From Deltaproteobacteria bacterium (GTDB lineage Bacteria; Desulfobacterota; Desulfarculia; Adiutricales; Adiutricaceae), in contig JAITJP010000482.1 in NCBI GenBank assembly GCA_031278835.1, positions 1-6,379 of the forward strand: DNA of 6,379 nt, written 5' to 3'. Below the pieces are notes generated by a model. It saw nothing but the letters and a program-made list of their open reading frames with translations. It was not told the DNA's origin and did no database searches. The position numbers and the translations under genes are program-made. Of this stretch, positions 1 to 4,988 are shown in pieces (within the stretch, counting starts at the first letter, position 1; each line of letters begins with the position of its first letter).

Positions 1-112
1 CGAAAAGGCCATTATTAGATAAATTTGCTTCCCGCATAGTTTTGGCCGTTTCGCCTGAAAAAAAACATTCTCTTCAGGGCCCGGGCCCGAGGCCATCACC
101 CACCTGACAGCG

Positions 113-134
113 ATTATGATATATTGGTCATAAT
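113..134. repeat. Inverted repeat ATTATGA-N8-TCATAAT
   Basis: Perfect 7-bp arms lie at 113-119 and 128-134 with an 8-nt spacer. The flanks also carry a direct TGACAG at 104-109 and 134-139. The form suits a dimeric repressor operator, but no clear gene start or promoter sits beside it, and it does not match a Fur box well. Its function is unknown. Confidence 0.35.
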
Positions 135-465
135 GACAGAACTTAAAAAGGCCTTTAAGCTGACCATGGGCATTACAAAAAAAAATAATTTTGGCCCGCT
201 GATTGGCCCAAAGCCCTTGACTTTTTAGCCAGATCAAGCCCTTGGTAGGAAGAGTTCAAAAATGTGCCTGGATAGGTTTATGGGATAATTGATAGAGAAA
301 GTAAGATTATTAAAAATAATACGGCTTGCCCGCGGGGCTATTTTAGCCGCTCCCTTTATTGGGCCTTAAGCTTAACTAGCCCGCGGCCGTGAGTATCTGA
401 GCTATTTGGCCAAATCACTTAACTCATGGTACTCATGGTTAAAATTTTCCCAATTTGACCGCATG

Positions 466-493
466 ATAGCTTTACCTAAAAAGCTATTTTTTT
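466..493 (+). terminator. Hairpin plus T-run (terminator or leader attenuator)
   Basis: A perfect 8-bp stem ATAGCTTT/AAAGCTAT lies at 466-473 and 480-487, with a 6-nt loop and a T-run through 493. This is the layout of a rho-independent terminator on the plus strand, although the stem has only two G-C pairs and would be weak. It ends 36 nt before the ATG at 530. It could end transcription arriving from the left or attenuate transcription of the 530-1531 gene. I found no convincing promoter between it and that ATG. Confidence 0.5.
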
Positions 494-529
494 AACGATT
501 TCTCTAATATCGCCTTGAATAGGTGAAAA

Positions 530-1531
530 ATGTTTCTAAAATTATCGTCTATTTTTATCGTCTTTATTTTTACTTTTATTAGTCAGTATAATACCAATAA
601 TTTCTCTTTAGATAATTCTATTAATAGTAACATAGTGTCTAATAATAATCTAGAGCTAGCCCTTTTAAAAATATTACCCCATAACTTGACTAATAAGAAA
701 AAGACAGTAACTCAAGCTAGCCAGAGCTCAAATATACTTAAAAAGATTTCCCTAATCACCTTTCAGCAGACCATGGTTCCTAATATAGCCTGGCCCATGC
801 TTAAGTCAACAGCGTTTAGCGAAGATAAGATTAATCAAATAGCTCAACAAAGAGATACTAGCCAAATAATTATAGCTCAAAACAATTCTATAAATGATAC
901 TACTAAAGATAATAAAGATAAGGTCTTATCATTTAATAATTACTTTAATACATACGTTGATAAAGAAAGACAAGGCAAAACATATGATCAATCTAGGACT
1001 GAATTAACTAAAGTTGATTTTAACCTTTTATCGGCAAATTATCCTATAATTAGAGAAGTTTTTATTGGAAATAATGATCTAAAATCTCAAAAATTATTTG
1101 ATGTTAATATTTTTTACTTCTTAGGAGTTGATTCAAGTCCTCAAGCAGAGCTTGATATTTATTTAGCTAAACTTGAAAATTTTACTCTAGAAAACGTATT
1201 TTCTTATTTATACTTATTGCTTACAGATGAAGAATTTAATAATCTTATAAAAATTATAAACATGAATGATATAGAAATAAACGATAAATATAAAAAAATA
1301 TCAGCCTATTTAGTTGAAAAAATTCCTGACATAAACCAGCTATTGGCCCAATCGGCTTTAGGCCTTAAAGAAGACTTGGGGCAAACTCGAATTTACCTAA
1401 GTCAAGAAATATACGAGAATAATCCAGAGATGATTGAACATATTTCAGAGGCCAAAGTAGCCCTGGCTTCCGGCTTGTACCGTGACGCCGCCAGGTACCT
1501 TTCGAAGCTAGATAAAGGTCAGGGCCGATAG
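530..1531 (+). CDS. Hypothetical AT-rich, Asn-rich exported or membrane-anchored protein
   Basis: I do not recognise this 333-residue protein. The ATG at 530 follows AGGTG at 521-525, a usable but closely spaced ribosome binding site. Residues 4-18 are hydrophobic after one lysine, as in a signal peptide or N-terminal anchor. The next 120 or so residues are rich in Asn, Ser, Thr, Lys and Ile and look poorly structured. From about residue 125 the protein is likely helical, and it ends in a segment (about residues 308-328) with Ala-rich TPR-like spacing (ASGLYRDAARYL). There are no cysteines in the C-terminal half and no catalytic motif I can name. Codons are strongly A/T-ending up to about nucleotide 1330. 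The last 65 or so codons shift to the GGCC-containing, GC-richer style of the rest of the window. It appears to be a single-gene unit. It could be a fast-evolving lineage-specific protein or acquired DNA. Confidence 0.7.
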   Translation: MFLKLSSIFIVFIFTFISQYNTNNFSLDNSINSNIVSNNNLELALLKILPHNLTNKKKTVTQASQSSNILKKISLITFQQTMVPNIAWPMLKSTAFSEDKINQIAQQRDTSQIIIAQNNSINDTTKDNKDKVLSFNNYFNTYVDKERQGKTYDQSRTELTKVDFNLLSANYPIIREVFIGNNDLKSQKLFDVNIFYFLGVDSSPQAELDIYLAKLENFTLENVFSYLYLLLTDEEFNNLIKIINMNDIEINDKYKKISAYLVEKIPDINQLLAQSALGLKEDLGQTRIYLSQEIYENNPEMIEHISEAKVALASGLYRDAARYLSKLDKGQGR

Positions 1532-1898
1532 AGCCAAGGGTCATGATTTTCGGCCAAGATTTTCGGCTAGGTCAAATTAACTCATGGCCCTTTTTTGGCC
1601 CCTAATAAGGACCAGGCCAGGTGCCTTTGGGCGGCGCCCTTGATTGTGTCTTGGAAAGGGGCCCGATTAAGGTTTGGCGGCAGACCCGGTCAGGGGAAAA
1701 AAGCCCCGGAGGTTTTATGCGGCCCACCAGGGCCTTAAGCCAGGCCTTAAGGGGGCCTAAATTTTATTCTTGTTTTCTATTTTGCCTTTGGCCATTTATC
1801 AATTTTGAGCTTAAATGGCCCCTTAAAAAACCCAGGAAAGGGCCGCCTTTACGTCACCATAAGGCTCTAAAGGCCATAAAGGCCTTAAGAAAAAGCTC

Positions 1899-1927
1899 TT
1901 GACTATAAGTTTTAGATGCAATATAGC
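1899..1927 (+). promoter_or_regulatory. Sigma70-like promoter for the secreted protein gene
   Basis: TTGACT at 1899-1904 (5 of 6 to TTGACA) is followed after 17 bp by TATAGC at 1922-1927 (4 of 6 to TATAAT). It marks the switch from GGCC-rich to AT-rich DNA. Transcription would start near 1934, leaving a leader of about 80 nt before the ATG at 2018. That leader contains the 18-bp palindrome. Confidence 0.5.
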
Positions 1928-1986
1928 TATTTAAATATAAATCAGACTATTTTCTATCCTGTTTTATATTTTGTTCTTTTATTTTA

Positions 1987-2004
1987 AAGTCAATTAATTG
2001 ACTT
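1987..2004. promoter_or_regulatory. Perfect 18-bp palindrome AAGTCAATTAATTGACTT (operator candidate)
   Basis: This 18-bp sequence is identical to its own reverse complement. It directly abuts the ribosome binding site AAGAGG at 2005-2010 and lies 13 nt before the ATG at 2018. It lies downstream of the predicted promoter. A bound dimeric regulator would act as a roadblock or block ribosome loading. As RNA the palindrome would have no loop without opening central pairs, so a DNA operator seems likelier than an mRNA hairpin. The regulator is unknown. Confidence 0.5.
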
Positions 2005-2017
2005 AAGAGGTTTAAAC

Positions 2018-2641
2018 ATGATTAATAAAACTATTTTTTTGTTAATTTCAGGCCTTTTTCTGATGACAATGCTATTCTCGGGAGCGGTTTATTCGCAAGA
2101 TCAAAGCCAATGGCTTAGTTACAGTAGCCAGGGCCAGGCCCAAGCCGCTGGCCTTAATTTTACTCTTAAGTATCCCTCTTATTATCAAAAAGAGACCGGT
2201 TTTGATAAAAATGTTTACTTGCAAACTTTCGGTATTCTTGATGAAGAAGGCAGCGGAGATACCTACGAGTACCTAACCGTGGCTATTCAAGATCTACCCA
2301 AAAATATTGATGGGTCAAGCTTGCAAGCCAACGGCAATTGGGATAACCAAAAGCTAGAAGAATTATGGAAAAGTCTGGCTAGTTCGATACAAGGCGCTCA
2401 ATCACAAGAACAGGCCATTGGTTTTGGAAATATTCCCATGGCTAAAATCAGGGTTTACAATAATAACGGAGAAGTAGTCACTGTCGAGGCGGTTGAGTAC
2501 GCTTTACATAAGGACAAACTTATCAAGCTTGAATGTGGTTTCAATACTTTTGCTGGAGAAGTAGGCTACGGATCTGATATTGACTATACCAAAGATGAAA
2601 CTTGTGTCTTGTATTTCAATAGCTTAACTTTTACTGATTGA
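2018..2641 (+). CDS. Small secreted protein of unknown function
   Basis: This 207-residue protein has a clear Sec signal peptide: a Lys near the N-terminus, a hydrophobic core over residues 6-20, and a probable signal peptidase I site after VYS (residue 26). There is no lipobox cysteine, so it should be free in the periplasm or secreted. The mature part is Gln/Ser-rich at first, then has a segment NFTLKYPSYY (residues 47-56), a middle helix (about 110-125), beta-like strands, and an ending FNSLTF. That pattern recalls small PsbP-like domain proteins, which is only a fold guess. The mature part has two cysteines, Cys173 and Cys196, which could form a disulfide. The ATG at 2018 has a well-placed AAGAGG at 2005-2010 with a 7-nt spacer. 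It has its own promoter and palindrome upstream and a hairpin 30 nt after the stop, so it is probably monocistronic. It converges with the ABC operon, and no shared function can be inferred. Confidence 0.85.
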   Translation: MINKTIFLLISGLFLMTMLFSGAVYSQDQSQWLSYSSQGQAQAAGLNFTLKYPSYYQKETGFDKNVYLQTFGILDEEGSGDTYEYLTVAIQDLPKNIDGSSLQANGNWDNQKLEELWKSLASSIQGAQSQEQAIGFGNIPMAKIRVYNNNGEVVTVEAVEYALHKDKLIKLECGFNTFAGEVGYGSDIDYTKDETCVLYFNSLTFTD

Positions 2642-2663
2642 TATTTAAATACTTAAATGTTCC

Positions 2664-2707
2664 AAAAAAAAAGCGGACATAGCAAGCTTGGCTCGCTTTG
2701 TCCGCTT
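2664..2707 (-). terminator. Strong intrinsic terminator, oriented for the minus strand
   Basis: Arms AAGCGGACA (2671-2679) and TGTCCGCTT (2699-2707) pair perfectly. The stem continues inward with AGCAAGC/GCTCGCT, broken by one T-T and one A-C mismatch, around a TTG loop. Read on the minus strand, the hairpin is followed by nine T's (A's at 2664-2672 on the plus strand), a textbook rho-independent terminator. On the plus strand only two T's follow, so for the 2018-2641 gene it is a weaker stop or a 3'-end stabiliser. It lies about 350 nt beyond the ATPase stop codon. Confidence 0.8.
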
Positions 2708-2755
2708 GGCCGGGCCTTCGGGCTGGCCAGCACCTTGGGGCTCAAGGGCTCTGAG

Positions 2756-2771
2756 AGGGCTCTAGAGCCCT
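2756..2771. repeat. 16-bp perfect palindrome AGGGCTCTAGAGCCCT
   Basis: The sequence equals its own reverse complement. Its left half word AGGGCTCT also occurs just upstream at 2745-2752, giving a partial direct repeat. It sits between two converging transcripts and could be an RNA 3'-end structure or a protein site. No function can be assigned. Confidence 0.45.
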
Positions 2772-2904
2772 GACCAAGGGCCGTTTTGGGCTAAGTTCCT
2801 GGGGGCTGCCCACCCGTTGGGGCCGATCTGACCGACCTGTTTGGCCAAAAAGTAGGGCCCAGGGCCAGGGCTGTGTTGATTCAGATTGCCTCAAAAATGT
2901 TAGG

Positions 2905-2935
2905 AGTATTTTTTGGGAGAATACTTTTTGTTTTT
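2905..2935 (+). terminator. Weak AT-rich hairpin with T-rich tail
   Basis: AGTATT (2905-2910) and AATACT (2920-2925) pair around a 9-nt loop, followed by TTTTGTTTTT. The form is that of a plus-strand intrinsic terminator, but the 6-bp stem has one G-C pair, so it would be weak. It could be a second stop for plus-strand transcription running toward the ABC operon. Confidence 0.25.
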
Positions 2936-3056
2936 AGCCAGTTTTTTTCTAGTATATGTAAACCACGAATCAGCGGCCTTAAGGGTTTTTTGTGGGGGTT
3001 TTTCTAACCAAATAGGTGGGGGCCAAGGGGCTCAAAAAAAGGGGCTTTTGAGTAAA

Positions 3057-3761
3057 TCATTGGTGAGCTTGCCGAGCCGGGTTTTTTAGGTCACTGGCCA
3101 CCCGGCCGTGTTCCAAGACTAGGGTGCGTTCGGCGTGGGCGGCCACTTCCAGGGCGTGCGTGACCACGATTATGGTGCTGCCACGAGCGTGGAGGGAGTG
3201 GAGGATATCCATGACCAGGGCTTCGTTGGTTTCGTCGAGATTGCCGGTGGGCTCGTCGGCCAGTAAGAGTTTAGGGTGATTTATGAGAGCCCTGGCGATG
3301 CAAACTCTTTGCTGCTCACCGCCCGAAAGTTGTCTGGGTAGGTGTTTGGCCCGATCACCCAAGCCCACGTTTTCCAAGGCTTCCAGGGCTTCCTTTTCGT
3401 CTACCAGGCTATGGTAATACTGGGCCACCATGACGTTTTCCAGGGCCGTCAAGTAGGAGACCAAGTGAAACTGTTGAAAAATTAAGCCAATGCTTTCTCG
3501 CCTGATGGCCGTGAGTTCCGACGAGGATAGGCTATCAAGGCCAAGGCCGTCTAGGAGCACCTGGCCCGAGGAGGGGCTATCCAAGCAACCAATGATGTTC
3601 ATGAGCGTGGTCTTGCCTGAGCCCGAGGGGCCCATGATGGCCAGCCATTCGCCGGACTTGACCGAAAAAGTGACCTGTTGGAGGGCCTTGATCGGCCCGT
3701 ATATTTTGGACACCTCTGAGATAACCAAAATTTGATTGTCAGAACTCTCTGGGTTTAGCAT
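3057..3761 (-). CDS. ABC transporter ATP-binding protein (LolD/MacB type)
   Basis: This is the cytoplasmic ATPase of the ABC module, powering the two FtsX-type permeases encoded upstream. Counting from the ATG at 3761 (234 aa), it has Walker A GPSGSGKT (44-51), a Q-loop FQQF (95-98), the signature LSGGEQQR (145-152), Walker B LLLADE (165-170), a D-loop GNLD (173-176) and switch His202. All catalytic parts are intact, and the length matches LolD-type ATPases. The frame stays open to a GTG at 3809, but that codon lies in the loop of a GC-rich hairpin and has no Shine-Dalgarno. The ATG at 3761 follows GGAAG with an 8-nt spacer, and the family's usual N-terminus begins there. It lies 82 nt after permease 2, an unusually wide gap containing the hairpin. 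It could be a lipoprotein- or macrolide-type exporter ATPase by sequence; the permeases decide the role. Confidence 0.93.
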   Translation of the reverse strand: MLNPESSDNQILVISEVSKIYGPIKALQQVTFSVKSGEWLAIMGPSGSGKTTLMNIIGCLDSPSSGQVLLDGLGLDSLSSSELTAIRRESIGLIFQQFHLVSYLTALENVMVAQYYHSLVDEKEALEALENVGLGDRAKHLPRQLSGGEQQRVCIARALINHPKLLLADEPTGNLDETNEALVMDILHSLHARGSTIIVVTHALEVAAHAERTLVLEHGRVASDLKNPARQAHQ

Positions 3762-3789
3762 AAAAAAAACTTCCGAAAAAAAACTGACC

Positions 3790-3824
3790 AAAAGCCCGGC
3801 CCGGCTCACTGGGGCCGGGCTTTT
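3790..3824 (-). terminator. GC-rich hairpin between permease 2 and ATPase genes (attenuator candidate)
   Basis: Perfect 13-bp arms AAAAGCCCGGCCC (3790-3802) and GGGCCGGGCTTTT (3812-3824) enclose a 9-nt loop. On the minus strand the stem ends in TTTT, followed by GGTCAG and then eight T's. It lies inside the operon, 20 nt past the permease 2 stop and 28 nt before the ATPase ATG. It could partly terminate, lowering ATPase transcript, or protect the upstream mRNA after processing. The U-tract is interrupted, so full termination is doubtful. Confidence 0.6.
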
Positions 3825-3843
3825 GCTTGCATGGGGGAGAGCT

Positions 3844-4983
3844 TTACTCGCCCTTTAAAACCAAGCCAGGTTCAACCTCCATGGCCTTTTTAACCGGCCA
3901 AAGGGAGGCAATGACGGTAACCAGGGCCGAAACCAGCACGGTTATGGGCACCAGGTGAAATTCGGGGTTAAGACCGCGGCCAAAAACGCTGTAGGAAACC
4001 AGGCGGGCGAATATAAAGCCAGTCAAAGAACCGACCAGACCGCCCAAAATACCCAGCATCAAGCCCTCGGTTAAAAATTCTCGGGCCACCTTTTTGTTTT
4101 CAGCGCCCAGGGCTTTTTTGAGGCCGATTTCCTTGCGCCTTTCCATGACCACGGTCATCATGGTGGTGGTAACGCAGATCATGGTCAAAGTCAAGACCAC
4201 CACGGTCACTAGGTAAACCAGCCAAGTCAGTTTGGTTAGGACGGTTTCCTCGGAACGGGTCACCCTGGTGACTAGGCGCGGCTCCAGGTCAGGGACCGAG
4301 TTTCTGACCAGGTCGGCCAAATGGCTTAAGGAGGTCCCCTCGCTGGTCAAGCTGGCCTCGACTAGATCGATTAGGCCCGGCTCTCGGGTCATTTCTTCCA
4401 TGTCGCTTAAGGAGAGGTAAATAAAGGCGTCTTCCACCCCGCCGGTGGAGACGGTGCCGGTGATGGTAAAATCTTTCGAGTAGCGCTCTTGGCTAGTGTT
4501 GCGGCCCTCGATAGTCATGCGTTGGCCGCTTTGAAGTTTGGTGGCCTCGGCCACCTCGGCCCCCAAAAGGATTTGGCCAGGCTCGGCCGGGTAGGCCCCG
4601 GTAACCAGCCAATAGGGGCTGGTCAGTTTTACGTCATCAAAATAAGTGCCAACGGCCGTGTAGGGCAGCATATTGTTGCGCACCGGTTCGTAGCGAAACG
4701 GGGTCAGGCCCACCAGCCTCTCGGCCGGCAGGGCTTTTCTGGCCGCCTCAAGATCCTCATGGCTCAGGCGGCCCCCCACTTGATCTTTGACCAAAACCAG
4801 ATTGGCCCCATAGGAGCGGAACTCTCGGCTAAGTTGTTTGGGAATGTCATAGCACAAGGAGACCAGGCCCAAAAGGACCGTGGCCCCTATGGTCACCCCG
4901 GTTAGGGCCACCAAAAGCCTGGAGCGGCGCCTTAGGAGAGACCACAGGACCATTCTAAGGGCAAAGGAACGGTTACTTAGCAA
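3844..4983 (-). CDS. FtsX/MacB-type ABC transporter permease (permease 2)
   Basis: This 379-residue inner-membrane subunit has the FtsX-family layout: one helix (about 22-45), a large periplasmic domain (about 46-253), then three helices (about 254-278, 304-330, 343-365). Between helices 2 and 3 is the conserved cytoplasmic ERRKEIGLKKALGA (281-294), the coupling region facing the ATPase. After helix 1 comes REFRSYGANLVLV (53-65), closely like QELKSYGANLNVI in permease 1, so the two are paralogues. The start is TTG at 4983: GGAGG lies 8 nt upstream, inside the last codons of permease 1, whereas the next ATG, at codon 11, has no such site. Only 5 nt separate it from permease 1, so the two are translated together. 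Pairing with a second permease and a separate ATPase excludes a fused MacB. An iron-uptake-associated role is possible (see permease 1), but LolCE-like lipoprotein handling is not excluded. Confidence 0.9.
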   Translation of the reverse strand: MLSNRSFALRMVLWSLLRRRSRLLVALTGVTIGATVLLGLVSLCYDIPKQLSREFRSYGANLVLVKDQVGGRLSHEDLEAARKALPAERLVGLTPFRYEPVRNNMLPYTAVGTYFDDVKLTSPYWLVTGAYPAEPGQILLGAEVAEATKLQSGQRMTIEGRNTSQERYSKDFTITGTVSTGGVEDAFIYLSLSDMEEMTREPGLIDLVEASLTSEGTSLSHLADLVRNSVPDLEPRLVTRVTRSEETVLTKLTWLVYLVTVVVLTLTMICVTTTMMTVVMERRKEIGLKKALGAENKKVAREFLTEGLMLGILGGLVGSLTGFIFARLVSYSVFGRGLNPEFHLVPITVLVSALVTVIASLWPVKKAMEVEPGLVLKGE

Positions 4984-4988
4984 AGGCC

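Larger units (their letters stand above)
1..529. other. Non-coding region left of the first gene
   Basis: I find no gene here with both a good start and protein-like features. Visible structure: a GC palindrome GGGCCCGGGCCC at 77-88; an inverted repeat ATTATGA/TCATAAT with an 8-nt spacer at 113-134; a palindrome ATTTGGCCAAAT at 404-415; a tandem 9-mer ACTCATGGT at 422-439; and a terminator-like hairpin at 466-493. A 31-codon ORF at 133-228 lacks a ribosome binding site. The stretch is mixed in composition, with GGCC-rich patches between AT-rich ones. It may be decayed coding sequence, but I recognise no protein remnant. Confidence 0.6.
1532..2017. other. Intergenic region with GGCC-rich repeats, then an AT-rich promoter region
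   Basis: The left part (1532-1890) is GGCC-rich. It carries a near-tandem repeat GATTTTCGGC at 1545-1554 and 1558-1567, and three GGCCTTAAG words at 1731-1739, 1743-1751 and 1881-1889. An open frame at 1621-1902 begins with GTG and encodes a low-complexity basic peptide. I regard it as chance, because its end overlaps the likely -35 box of the next gene. The right part (about 1900-2017) is AT-rich and holds the promoter and palindrome described separately. I see no tRNA or other recognisable RNA. Confidence 0.6.
2642..3056. other. Convergent intergenic region
   Basis: This 415-bp spacer separates the 3' end of the secreted protein gene (+) from the 3' end of the ABC operon (-). It contains the strong terminator at 2664-2707, an imperfect GC hairpin at 2708-2728 (GGCC ends, small loop), a 16-bp palindrome at 2756-2771, a weak AT hairpin with a T-rich tail at 2905-2935, and one GGCCTTAAG word at 2975-2983. 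No open frame looks like a protein. A TATACT at 2956-2951 on the minus strand lacks a -35 partner. Confidence 0.6.

Noticed and set aside
133..228. 31-codon plus-strand ORF (MTELKKAFKLTMG...)
   Set aside because: No Shine-Dalgarno precedes the ATG, which lies within a dyad. It is too short to support on sequence alone.
1621..1902. 93-codon plus-strand open frame starting with GTG
   Set aside because: The peptide is low-complexity and basic and comes from GGCC-rich repeats. It has no recognisable domain, and its end overlaps the likely -35 box of the next gene.
1..3056. CRISPR array, tRNA or insertion sequence in the gene-poor regions
   Set aside because: There are no regularly spaced repeats, no tRNA-like TPsiC loop, no transposase fragment and no long terminal inverted repeats.
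3762..3809. 16-codon N-terminal extension of the ATPase to a GTG start
   Set aside because: The GTG sits in the loop of a 13-bp hairpin without a ribosome binding site. The ATG at 3761 has GGAAG at a proper distance and gives the normal family length.
4489..4905. 138-codon plus-strand open frame opposite permease 2
   Set aside because: It is the antisense shadow of a well-conserved permease, with no start signal or domain of its own. The same holds for the shorter plus-strand frames at 3490-3735, 4232-4420 and 5482-5712.
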